Made by a program: the position numbers and the translations under genes. Below are positions 1 to 7,966 of a stretch of DNA of 64,000 nucleotides, piece by piece. Within the stretch, counting starts at the first letter, position 1, and every line of letters starts with the position of its first letter. Source of the DNA: Tropicimonas sp047971885 (GTDB lineage: Bacteria; Pseudomonadota; Alphaproteobacteria; Rhodobacterales; Rhodobacteraceae); NCBI RefSeq assembly GCF_047971885.1, contig NZ_JBKEAE010000063.1, positions 37,242 to 101,241 on the forward strand. The letters are read 5' to 3'. The notes under the pieces were generated by a model that did not search any database, was not told where the DNA came from, and was given only the letters and a program-made list of their open reading frames with translations.

Positions 1-533
1 ATGTCGCCGGCCGAGAGCGCCTCCTTCTGCAGCGGCGGGCGGGCGTGTTTGCGGCGGATGCCGGCCAGCACGCTGGCGATGTGGCGGTCGCTGCGGTCGA
101 GGGTGAGGCCGCGCTGGCGGTAGCCCCAGACCAGCCCGGAGAGCCGGCGCTCGATGGTGGCGACGGTGAGGGTGGGGCGGGGGGGCCTGCCGCCGGCGGC
201 CGGCGGGGGTGCGGCGCAATCGGCGATGTAGAGCCCGGCCAGTTCGGGGCAGGGGGGCAGGGGATCGGCGCCGCGCCGGCGGCACCAGCGGGTGAAATGG
301 GCCCAGTCGGCGGCATAGGCCCTGAGCGTGTTCTCCGAAGCGGCGGCGCGGGCATAGTCGCGCGCCGTGCCCGCCAACCGGTCGAGGCCGCCCGAACCGG
401 CGATCGTGCCGGCGACCGTGTCAGAAACAGGGGCGGAGAGGGCGCCCACGCCGGGTGGGTTCCCGTTGTCTGGAGCACCGCTGTCTGGAGCACCGCCCGC
501 TGCCGTCACGTCCCTGCCGTTCTCCGCTGCCAT
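1..533 (-). CDS. Tyrosine recombinase / phage-type integrase, N-terminal part (cut by window edge)
   Basis: The minus strand is open from an ATG at 533 to the window edge (177 codons, no stop), preceded by a good Shine-Dalgarno (GGGAG about 6 bases upstream). After a variable N-terminus of about 60 residues it reads as the SAM-like core-binding domain of tyrosine recombinases: A-S-E-N-T-L-R-A-Y-A-A-D-W-x-x-F-x-x-W-C, then a long helix with R-G-L-T-L-D-R-S-D and G-I-R-R-K-H-A-R-P-P-x-Q-K-E-A-L. The catalytic domain (R-H-R-Y) would lie beyond the left edge and cannot be checked. The family catalyses site-specific strand exchange at inverted-repeat core sites. A near-perfect palindrome lies 60 bp upstream of the start. 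Family assignment is firm; whether it serves a phage, an integrative element or plasmid resolution is unknown. Confidence 0.8.
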   Translation of the reverse strand, partial: MAAENGRDVTAAGGAPDSGAPDNGNPPGVGALSAPVSDTVAGTIAGSGGLDRLAGTARDYARAAASENTLRAYAADWAHFTRWCRRRGADPLPPCPELAGLYIADCAAPPPAAGGRPPRPTLTVATIERRLSGLVWGYRQRGLTLDRSDRHIASVLAGIRRKHARPPLQKEALSAGD

Positions 534-592
534 CGTCGCTCCCGATCCGCCGCCTTGCCGCCGCTTCTGCCATCTTTCCACAGCCTGTCATC

Positions 593-625
593 TTGCTTCC
601 GATAAGGCAAACTTATCGGAGGCAA
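593..625. repeat. Near-perfect palindrome upstream of the integrase (candidate recombination core site)
   Basis: Left arm TTGCTTCCGATAAG (593-606) and right arm CTTATCGGAGGCAA (612-625) are inverted repeats with one mismatch, separated by 5 bases (GCAAA). Two arms of 11-14 bp around a short spacer is the geometry of a tyrosine-recombinase core site, and it sits 60 bp upstream of an integrase start. No T-run follows, so a terminator is unlikely. Autoregulatory operator is the main alternative. Confidence 0.45.
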
Positions 626-750
626 GGGCCGGCGTACAGTGACGGCGGATGAAAGGGATTTCGCCGCTCGAAAGCGCCGCCATGAATAGGCTCGCAGGAT
701 GACCTTCGTTCGCAAGACCATTATCGAAGACCCGAGAACATACCTCGGGT

Positions 751-1060
751 GGCTCTGTTGCGCAAATCGGCTGACAGCCGAGATTCCCCTTTCCCCGGAC
801 AGACTTATCCTGCGACCGGAATGCCCAGAGCGGTACAGCCGTTCAGGACGGCGACGCGGACCTGGATTTCCCCGCCTGCCGGTTGAAGCCCCTTGCCGTC
901 AGCGATAGGCTGGTAGCTTCATGCGACTCATCCGCCTCCGACACGGCTTCGGCGGTAATATTCGCTCCATCGTCGCCATATGGCACGCGCCAGGTATCGC
1001 GATGCCTGACGGCTTCGTTTCGGGCGATGGCCCTTGGGGGGCAGGGCCGGGCGCCGAAGC
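751..1060 (-). mobile_element. Decayed IS5-family insertion sequence remnant (transposase C-terminal end and terminal repeat)
   Basis: GGCTCTGTTGCGCAAATC at 751-768 resembles an IS5-family terminal inverted repeat. Read on the minus strand, 805-910 encodes a tail containing I-Q-V-R-V-A-V-L-N-G-x-T-A-L-G-I-P-V ending in TAA (805-807). Further in, W-R-R-W-S-x-Y-x-R-R-S-R-V and, in another frame, A-I-A-R-N-E-A-V-R match remembered C-terminal transposase segments of this family. The pieces are in different frames with internal stops, so the copy is dead. Only about 300 bp survive; the right limit is approximate. The rest of 534-1175 shows no gene. Confidence 0.55.
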
Positions 1061-1175
1061 CGGGGACCCTAAGGCGCGCGTGAGGGTCGCCCTGCCGGAT
1101 AGACGCCGAGAAACTGATGCGGGGCCAGCGCGATCAATCCGACGCCTGCGAGCACGAACGCGAGGGGCGTTCTGG

Positions 1176-2141
1176 TTACGCGACGTTATTCCGGATGATG
1201 CTCTCCCGAACGGTCTCGCCGTATACCTGACGATAGGCGCGTGCGAGGGTCGAGGCGCCGGAATACCCGGTACGGGACGCTATTTCTTCCAGAGACAGGT
1301 CGGTTTCCTGCCCCAGCGCGCGGGCGTGGGACAAGCGGATGTGGCGATAGTATTCGCCCGAAGATACCCCAAGATGGGCGTGGAACAACCGGTTCATGCT
1401 CCGCAGGGACAGTGCCGCGCGCTCTGCGATGCGCGACAGTGCCAGCGGTCGCTCTGCGGTTTCGCGCATCGCGCGAACCGCACGTTGCAATGACAGGGGG
1501 AGGGCCCGGTTGGTCATCCGGCTGGGCAACTGCCATTCGACCGGATCTGAGCTCCGGCCCATGACGCGGCCGAACATGTTGGCGACATCGAAGCGCAACG
1601 CTTCTCCCGAATGGGCGCTGATCAGATCCAGAGACCAACTCAGAACGCTTTGCGCACCACCACAGGTCACGACATTCCCGTCGACAACGTATGGGTCGGA
1701 GACAACGTTGACCTCGGGAAATGCCTCGGCCATCGCGTCCCGCTCCATCCAGTGGATGGTGGAGCGCCGTCCCGCCAGAAGCCCCATCCGGCCCAGCAGC
1801 CACGCCCCCGTGTCGAACCCGCCGATCAGCGGAAGACCACGCGCCTTCTTGAGAACGCTCTGCGCCGAGTCGCGCCGCAGATGGTCGCGCATACCGTAGC
1901 CGGAGACAAGGATCAGGGCATCCGTTGCACCGACACGCACAAGCGGCAGATCGATCGCCAGGGAAAGCCCGGATGAACTCATCACAGGCCCTCCGTCCAG
2001 CGAGCAGACCTGCCACGAGAAGAGCCGCCTGGCCGACAGGTCACGGGCAGCACGAAGCGGCTCGATGGCGCTGGCCAGCACCATGTTCGAGAAGCCGTCG
2101 AACGGCAGGAAGGTCAGATGCAGAGGTAATTTTGGCAGCAT
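1176..2141 (-). CDS. GlxA-family AraC-type transcriptional regulator (probable carnitine catabolism activator)
   Basis: Product of 321 aa: N-terminal DJ-1/PfpI-like (class I amidotransferase fold) sensor domain (about residues 1-180, with G-G-F-D-T-G-A-W-L-L and T-C-G-G-A-Q-S), then two AraC helix-turn-helix motifs (about 215-315, with L-S-x-R-S-M-N-R-L-F and I-A-x-x-x-G-Y-S-G-A-S-T-L-A-R-A). The frame is open further upstream, but that part would overlap the divergent operon. I start at ATG 2141, where homology begins; no strong Shine-Dalgarno precedes it. CdhR, the carnitine-induced activator of carnitine degradation in Pseudomonas, is of this type, and the gene faces carnitine genes across 85 bp, so it is inferred to control them. 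Confidence 0.85.
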   Translation of the reverse strand: MLPKLPLHLTFLPFDGFSNMVLASAIEPLRAARDLSARRLFSWQVCSLDGGPVMSSSGLSLAIDLPLVRVGATDALILVSGYGMRDHLRRDSAQSVLKKARGLPLIGGFDTGAWLLGRMGLLAGRRSTIHWMERDAMAEAFPEVNVVSDPYVVDGNVVTCGGAQSVLSWSLDLISAHSGEALRFDVANMFGRVMGRSSDPVEWQLPSRMTNRALPLSLQRAVRAMRETAERPLALSRIAERAALSLRSMNRLFHAHLGVSSGEYYRHIRLSHARALGQETDLSLEEIASRTGYSGASTLARAYRQVYGETVRESIIRNNVA

Positions 2142-2226
2142 AGGCAAATAATATGGCAGTATCGGCACATCAATACAATCCGAATGCTGCCACGCTGCTC
2201 GGGTCGGGAAACTGCGGGAGACATGG

Positions 2227-3114
2227 ATGAACCGCGACGTCTTCATCACCTGTGCGGTCACGGGATCGGGACAGAGCCACAGGAAATCGGCACTGGTGCC
2301 CGTCACACCGGAGCAGATCGCCGATGCCTGTATCGAAGCGGCAAGGGCCGGGGCGGCGATTGCGCATGTTCATGTGCGCAACCCGGAAACCGGCGCACCG
2401 TCGCGCGATCCGTCGCTTTATCGCGAGGTGGTCGAGCGGGTACGCGCGTCGGACGTCGATGTGGTTCTGAACCTGACGGCGGGCATGGGTGGAGACATCG
2501 TGCTCGGTTCGGCCGAGGCGCCGCTGCCGCTGTCGCCGCAATCGGATATCGTCGGCGCCTCCGAACGGCTGGTTCATGTCGAGGAACTGCTGCCCGAGAT
2601 CTGCACGCTGGATTGCGGCACGATGAACTTTGCCGAAGCCGACTACGTGATGACCAACACCCCCGGCACGCTGCGCGCGATGGCCGCGCGGATCAAGGCG
2701 ACGGGAGTCCGCCCGGAGATCGAGGTTTTCGATACCGGGCATCTCTGGATGGCGCGGACGCTGGTCGAGGAAGGGCTGGTCGACGATCCGGTACTGATCC
2801 AGCTCTGCATGGGCATCCCCTATGGTGCGCCGGCCGACCCGAACAGCCTGATGGCGATGGTCAGCAACATCCCCGATGGCTGGATCTATTCCATGTTCTC
2901 GATCGGACGCATGCAGATGCCCTATGTGGCACAGGCGGCGCTTGCGGGCGGCAATGTCCGCGTCGGGCTGGAGGACAATATCTGGCTCGATCGGGGTGTG
3001 CCTGCCCGCAACGGCGATCTGGTCGAACGCGCGGCCACGATCCTGACCGCCATGGGCTGCCGCATCATCGGGCCGGCGGAAGTGCGCGATAAACTGAAGC
3101 TGACCCGGCGCTGA
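2227..3114 (+). CDS. cdhC: BKACE-family (DUF849) beta-keto acid cleavage enzyme, probable 3-dehydrocarnitine cleavage enzyme
   Basis: The 295-aa protein is a full-length DUF849/BKACE TIM barrel. Zn ligands are visible: H-V-H-V-R (His47, His49) and G-L-E-D-N-I-W (Glu249). The family condenses a beta-keto acid with acetyl-CoA to give acetoacetate and a new CoA ester; the dehydrocarnitine-specific members make betainyl-CoA. Substrate is inferred from the carnitine dehydrogenase/thioesterase fusion two genes downstream and the GlxA regulator upstream. Start ATG 2227 follows GGGAG. First gene of an operon running to 10443, with promoter in the 85-bp divergent gap. Confidence 0.85.
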   Translation: MNRDVFITCAVTGSGQSHRKSALVPVTPEQIADACIEAARAGAAIAHVHVRNPETGAPSRDPSLYREVVERVRASDVDVVLNLTAGMGGDIVLGSAEAPLPLSPQSDIVGASERLVHVEELLPEICTLDCGTMNFAEADYVMTNTPGTLRAMAARIKATGVRPEIEVFDTGHLWMARTLVEEGLVDDPVLIQLCMGIPYGAPADPNSLMAMVSNIPDGWIYSMFSIGRMQMPYVAQAALAGGNVRVGLEDNIWLDRGVPARNGDLVERAATILTAMGCRIIGPAEVRDKLKLTRR

Positions 3115-3157
3115 ATCCGGGAGAGCGCAGAAACACGTCAGGGAGATATGAGGTATC

Positions 3158-4711
3158 ATGAATTCTCGTTTTCACATGACCAGGCGCGGCATGCTGGCCG
3201 CAACCGGAGGACTGACGGCGGCCGGGCTCTTCCTGCCTCGCGGCGCCCGCGCACAGGAAGCCAGACGCGGCGGGACGCTTCGCATCGGACATCTGGGCGG
3301 CGCCACATCGGACAAGCTGGATCCCGCGACCTTCGCCGCAGGGCCGGTGGTCACGGCCATGCTGGCGGTCTGCAACAACCTTGTGGAAATAGACGCCAGC
3401 GGTGCCGCCGTGCCCGAACTCGCCGAAAGCTACGAGCCGGATTCCGAGGCTCGCACCTGGACCTTCCGGCTGCGCGACGGTGTCACCTTCTCGGACGGGC
3501 GCAAGGTTACGGCGACAGACGTCATCGCCTCCTTCAACCATCACCGGGGCGAGAACACGATCTCGGGGGCCAAGGGCTCGCTGGAACAGGTGAAGGACAT
3601 CCGCGCAGACGGCGACAACGTCGTGGTATTCGAACTCGGCTCGGGCAATGCCGACTTTGCCTACCTGACCTCCGACTACCACTTCATCATCATGCCCGCC
3701 AATGAAGACGGCACGCTCGACTGGCAGTCGGGCATCGGCTCGGGCGGCTATGTGATCGAGAATTTCGAGCCGGGCGTGCGTATCAGCCTCAGGCGCCGCG
3801 ACGATTACTGGAAGCCGGACCGTGCCTGGTTCGACGAGGCGATCCTGCTTACCATCAACGACGCCACAGCGCGCCAGAACGCGCTGATCACGGGGGAGGT
3901 CGATGTCATCAATTCGCCCGATCTTGCCACCCTGCACCTGTTGCAGCGCCGGCCGGGCATCAATCTGGTCGAGGTGACGGGAACCGCCCATTACACCATG
4001 CCCATGTTCAGCGATACCGCGCCCTTTGACGATCCCAATGTGCGGCTTGCGCTGAAATACGCCATCGACCGGCAGGAGATCCTGGACAAGGTGCTGCGCG
4101 GCCACGGCCAGATCGCCAACGACAGCCCGATAGCCCCCGCGAACCGCTACTATGCCGCCGATCTGCCGCAGCACGGCTACGACCCGGACAGATCCAGATA
4201 CCACCTGAAGCAGGCCGGCCTGGACAGTTTGAGCGTTGAGATCGCGGCCGCGAACGCAGCCTCGGTCGGGGCGCTCGACATGGTTCAGCTTTATCAGCAA
4301 TCGGCCATCGCCGCGGGTATCGACCTTCAGGTCAAGCGCGAACCCGACGATGGCTACTGGTCGAATGTCTGGCTCAAGAAGCCCTTCTGCGTCAGCTACT
4401 GGAATGGCCGCCCGACCGAGGACGACATGTTCTCCCTCGTCTATGCAAAGGGTGCCGAGTGGAACGAGAGCCACTGGGACAATGCGCGGTTCAACGAGCT
4501 TCTGCTGACTGCCCGCGCCGAACTGGACGAGAATCTACGGGCCGAGATGTACCACGAGATGCAGCGCCTCGTCAGCGAGGACGGCGCCACGATCATTCCG
4601 ATCTTCGTGAACTACATCGACGTGACCAGTGACGGCATCGGCCATGGCGAGGTCGCGTCGAACCGCTTCCTCGATGGCTGGAAGGCGGTTGAACGCTGGT
4701 GGAAGGCATGA
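3158..4711 (+). CDS. ABC transporter substrate-binding protein, family 5 (Dpp/Opp type), Tat signal
   Basis: The 517-aa protein has a twin-arginine signal (T-R-R-G-M-L-A-A-T-G-G, then a hydrophobic stretch and A-R-A-Q about residue 34). It then shows the SBP_bac_5 fold: R-R-G-G-T-L-R-I-G near the mature N-terminus and D-G-V-T-F-S-D-G-R-K-V-T-A-x-D-V. It is the periplasmic receptor for the permeases at 6159-7962 and ATPase at 7967. Family members bind peptides, nickel, glycosides or opines. Its place inside a carnitine operon suggests carnitine, acylcarnitine or a related betaine, which is inference. Its stop overlaps the next start (ATGA). Confidence 0.88.
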   Translation: MNSRFHMTRRGMLAATGGLTAAGLFLPRGARAQEARRGGTLRIGHLGGATSDKLDPATFAAGPVVTAMLAVCNNLVEIDASGAAVPELAESYEPDSEARTWTFRLRDGVTFSDGRKVTATDVIASFNHHRGENTISGAKGSLEQVKDIRADGDNVVVFELGSGNADFAYLTSDYHFIIMPANEDGTLDWQSGIGSGGYVIENFEPGVRISLRRRDDYWKPDRAWFDEAILLTINDATARQNALITGEVDVINSPDLATLHLLQRRPGINLVEVTGTAHYTMPMFSDTAPFDDPNVRLALKYAIDRQEILDKVLRGHGQIANDSPIAPANRYYAADLPQHGYDPDRSRYHLKQAGLDSLSVEIAAANAASVGALDMVQLYQQSAIAAGIDLQVKREPDDGYWSNVWLKKPFCVSYWNGRPTEDDMFSLVYAKGAEWNESHWDNARFNELLLTARAELDENLRAEMYHEMQRLVSEDGATIIPIFVNYIDVTSDGIGHGEVASNRFLDGWKAVERWWKA

Positions 4712-6162
4712 AAATTGCCGCGATTGGCGGTGGCGTCATTGGTGGCGGCTGGATTGCACGCTTCGTCCTGTCGGGCCATGATGTTGTGGTTCACGACCCC
4801 CACCCGGAGGCGGCGCGCATCGTGGGTGAGGTACTCGCCAATGCCGCACGCGCGTGGGAGAAGCTCTTTCAGGCGCCGCTGCCCCGGCCCGGGCAGATCC
4901 GTTGGGCGGGCTCGATTGAAGAGGCGGTCGTGGATGCCGCCTATGTTCAGGAAAGTGTTCCGGAGCGGCTCGATCTGAAACGCCGGATCCTTGCCAGAAT
5001 CGAAGCCGCAGCACCCGCAGCAGCCATCATCGGTTCGTCCACCTCCGGCTTCCGGCCGTCCCAACTGCGCGACGGTGCCATGCACCCCGAGCGCATTCTC
5101 GTCGCGCATCCGTTCAATCCCGTCTATCTTCTGCCTGTGGTTGAACTCGTCGGTGGCGGTGCAGAGGCGGAACGTGCGGCGGAGATCCTGACCGGCGTCG
5201 GCATGAAGCCGGTACAGATCGCCCGCGAGATCGATGCCCATATCGGCGACCGGCTTCTGGAAGCGGTCTGGCGCGAGGCGCTGTGGCTGGTCAGGGATGG
5301 CGTCGCCACGACGGAAGAAATCGATGATATCATCCGCTTCGGCTTCGGCCTCCGCTGGGCGCAGATGGGTCTGTTCGAAACCTACCGGATTGCAGGGGGC
5401 GAGGCGGGAATGCGCCACTTCCTCGGTCAGTTCGGCCCGGCGCTGAAATGGCCGTGGACAAGGCTGACGGACGTTCCCGACCTCGACGATGCGCTGATCG
5501 ATCGCATCGCGGCGCAGTCGGATTCGCAATCGGGCATGCATACCATCCGCGAACTGGAGCGTATCCGCGACGACAATCTGGTGGGGATCTTTCACGCGCT
5601 CAAGGCGAGCGACTGGGGCGTGGGCAGGACCGTGCGTGCGCAAGAGGATACATTCTACGCCCGCGCACCCGTGCCGGTGGCCGGGTATCCGTTACGTCTT
5701 CATCGGGCGCGGGTTACCGGCGGCTGGGTAGACTACAATGGTCACATGACCGAATTCCGTTATCTGCAGGTCATGGGCGACGCGACGGATGCGTTTCTGA
5801 TTCATGTTGGCCTGAATGTGGCCTACCGCGCCGGGGGTTTCTCGGCCTATACGGCCGAGACGCACATCCGGCATCTTGCGGAGGTGAACGCCGACGAACT
5901 GCTGACCGTCGAGACGCGGCTGCTGGGGTATGATGCGAAACGCTTCCGGCTGCATCATTCGATCCGGCGCGAGGACGGCTCGGAGGCGGCCACGGGCGAG
6001 CACATGCTGCTGCATGTCGACACCGCCGTGGGCCGTGCGGTACCGATGCCCGCCGCAATCATGGAGGCGCTCGACCGGGTGGCCGGTCAGGAGACCGAGC
6101 CCTTCCCGGAACATGCCGGAAAGGGCCTGCGCGACATCCGCCGGATGGAAACAACCACATGA
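4708..6162 (+). CDS. lcdH: Bifunctional L-carnitine 3-dehydrogenase / betainyl-CoA thioesterase
   Basis: Start ATG 4708 overlaps the previous stop (ATGA), giving 484 aa. Residues 1-315 are a 3-hydroxyacyl-CoA-dehydrogenase-type NAD enzyme with the Rossmann loop G-G-G-V-I-G-G-G-W (7-15) and H-P-F-N-P (about 133), as in carnitine dehydrogenases. Residues about 325-460 form a hotdog 4HBT-like thioesterase (D-Y-N-G-H-M at about 342-347). In pseudomonads these are separate proteins, CdhA and CdhB; the fused form is known in rhizobia and relatives. Inferred chemistry: carnitine to 3-dehydrocarnitine (N-domain), and hydrolysis of betainyl-CoA made by the BKACE enzyme to glycine betaine (C-domain). 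Confidence 0.9.
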   Translation: MKIAAIGGGVIGGGWIARFVLSGHDVVVHDPHPEAARIVGEVLANAARAWEKLFQAPLPRPGQIRWAGSIEEAVVDAAYVQESVPERLDLKRRILARIEAAAPAAAIIGSSTSGFRPSQLRDGAMHPERILVAHPFNPVYLLPVVELVGGGAEAERAAEILTGVGMKPVQIAREIDAHIGDRLLEAVWREALWLVRDGVATTEEIDDIIRFGFGLRWAQMGLFETYRIAGGEAGMRHFLGQFGPALKWPWTRLTDVPDLDDALIDRIAAQSDSQSGMHTIRELERIRDDNLVGIFHALKASDWGVGRTVRAQEDTFYARAPVPVAGYPLRLHRARVTGGWVDYNGHMTEFRYLQVMGDATDAFLIHVGLNVAYRAGGFSAYTAETHIRHLAEVNADELLTVETRLLGYDAKRFRLHHSIRREDGSEAATGEHMLLHVDTAVGRAVPMPAAIMEALDRVAGQETEPFPEHAGKGLRDIRRMETTT

Positions 6163-7139
6163 CCGTATCGGTCACGTCGCCTCGAAACGCCATTTTGCGC
6201 ATGATCGTCGCGCGACTTGGGCTTGGGCTGATCACGCTGTTTCTCGTCTCGGTTCTGATATTCATGGTCGTCAGCCTTCTGCCCGGCGATATCGCCCAGC
6301 AACTCCTCGGCCAGTCCGCCACGCCCGAGACCGTGGCGGCGCTGCGGCGTGAACTGGGGCTCGATCAGCCGCTGGTCCTTCGTTACCTCGGCTGGGTAAA
6401 GGGTGTGCTGAGCGGCGATTTCGGCAACTCGCTCGCCAATGGCCGACCGGTGGGCGACCTGCTGGCCGCACGCCTTGGCAATACGCTGTTCCTGGCCACC
6501 TATGCAGGTGCCATCGCCGTGCCGCTCGCCGTTGGACTGGGATTGTTGGCCGCTCTCTGGCGCGGGACATGGTTTGACCGTATCGCAAACGTGGCGACGC
6601 TGTCGGCTATCTCGTTTCCCGAGTTCTTCATCGCCTATATCCTGATGTTCTGGCTGTCGGTGCGGATGGGCTGGTTCCCCTCGATCGCCGATCCGGGCGC
6701 CTCGCCTGGGTTCGGGCAGATGCTGTTCCGCGCCTTCCTGCCTGCGATCACGCTGGTTCTGGTGGTCACGGCGCACATGATGCGAATGACGCGCGCCGCC
6801 GTGGTCAACGTGCTGGGCGCGCCCTATGTGACGATGGCACGGCTCAAGGGTGCATCGCGCTGGCGGGTGGTCACCAGACATGCGCTGCCAAACGCGCTGG
6901 CGCCGATCGTCAACGTCGTGGCACTGAACATCGCGTGGCTGATCACCGGCGTGGTCATCGTCGAGGTGGTTTTCGTCTATCCGGGCCTCGGCCAGTTGAT
7001 GGTCGACAGCGTGAGCAACCGCGATATTCCGGTGGTGCAGGCCTGCGCGCTGATCTTTGCCGCCGTCTACATCCTGCTGAACCTTTCGGCCGATGTCCTT
7101 GCGATCGCCACCAACCCGCGATTGCTGCATCCGAGGTGA
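6159..7139 (+). CDS. ABC transporter permease, DppB/OppB type
   Basis: The 326-aa protein begins at an ATG overlapping the lcdH stop. It has the N-terminal OppB-type TM segment, L-L-P-G-D-I-A, R-R-E-L-G-L-D-Q-P-L, and the cytoplasmic coupling loop R-L-K-G-A-S-R-W-R-V-V-T-R-H-A-L-P-N-A. About six membrane helices. Partner of the following permease and the double ATPase in the carnitine operon. Confidence 0.9.
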   Translation: MTVSVTSPRNAILRMIVARLGLGLITLFLVSVLIFMVVSLLPGDIAQQLLGQSATPETVAALRRELGLDQPLVLRYLGWVKGVLSGDFGNSLANGRPVGDLLAARLGNTLFLATYAGAIAVPLAVGLGLLAALWRGTWFDRIANVATLSAISFPEFFIAYILMFWLSVRMGWFPSIADPGASPGFGQMLFRAFLPAITLVLVVTAHMMRMTRAAVVNVLGAPYVTMARLKGASRWRVVTRHALPNALAPIVNVVALNIAWLITGVVIVEVVFVYPGLGQLMVDSVSNRDIPVVQACALIFAAVYILLNLSADVLAIATNPRLLHPR

Positions 7140-7143
7140 CCCG

Positions 7144-7962
7144 ATGATGCGGATGCTGAAAACCATGCCGCAGACCGCCATTCTGGGCGTCGTTGTCATT
7201 ATTGCCTACGCCATGACGGCGATTTTCGCGCCACTGCTCGCCCCCTACGGACAGGCCGAGATCGTCGGCGCCCAGTTCGAGCCCTGGGGTGCGGCCTATC
7301 CGCTCGGCACCGATACGCTGGGGCGGGACATGCTGTCGCGATTGATCTGGGGGGCGCGGAATACCGTCGCGGTCGCTCTGGTCACGACAGTGCTTGCCTT
7401 TGGCATTGGCGCCATCGGCGGGCTTCTGGCGGCCGCGCTCAGCGGCTGGGTGGATCTTACCCTGTCGCGGCTGGTCGACGTATTGATGGCGGTACCGTCA
7501 CTGATTCTGACGCTGCTTGCGCTGTCCGCGCTCGGCCCGGGGGTAATCAATCTCGTCCTCGTGGTTGCGGTCCTCGATTCGACACGCGTTTTCCGGCTGG
7601 TGCGCGCCACGGCCATGAACGTCATGGTGATGGACTATGTCGAGGCCGCACAGCTTCGTGGCGAAGGAACGTGGTGGATCCTCACGCGCGAGGTGCTTCC
7701 CAACATTTCCGCTCCGTTGATCGCCGAGTTCGGGCTGCGCTTCTGCTTCGTTTTCCTGGCAATCTCGGCGCTGTCGTTCCTCGGGCTCGGCCTGCCGCCG
7801 CCGATGGCTGACTGGGGGTCCATGGTGCGCGACAACGCGGCGCTGATCACTTTTGGCGACGTTACACCTCTGCTGCCTGCCGCCTGCATCGCAGTGCTCA
7901 CCGTCGCGGTGAATTTCGTGATCGACTGGATGCTGCACCGTGCCTCGGGTCTGAAGGATTGA
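7144..7962 (+). CDS. ABC transporter permease, DppC/OppC type
   Basis: The 272-aa protein starts at ATG 7144, four bases after the previous stop; an in-frame upstream extension overlaps the neighbour and lacks homology. Features are P-L-G-T-D-T-L-G-R-D-M-L-S-R (DppC hallmark near residue 60), several TM segments, and the coupling loop A-A-Q-L-R-G-E-G-T-W-W-I-L-T-R-E-V-L-P-N. Second membrane subunit of the carnitine-locus importer. Confidence 0.9.
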   Translation: MMRMLKTMPQTAILGVVVIIAYAMTAIFAPLLAPYGQAEIVGAQFEPWGAAYPLGTDTLGRDMLSRLIWGARNTVAVALVTTVLAFGIGAIGGLLAAALSGWVDLTLSRLVDVLMAVPSLILTLLALSALGPGVINLVLVVAVLDSTRVFRLVRATAMNVMVMDYVEAAQLRGEGTWWILTREVLPNISAPLIAEFGLRFCFVFLAISALSFLGLGLPPPMADWGSMVRDNAALITFGDVTPLLPAACIAVLTVAVNFVIDWMLHRASGLKD

Positions 7963-7966
7963 ATGC

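Noticed and set aside
45..605. 186-codon plus-strand open frame at the left end
   Set aside because: Complement of the partial integrase; the minus frame has clear recombinase domain features.
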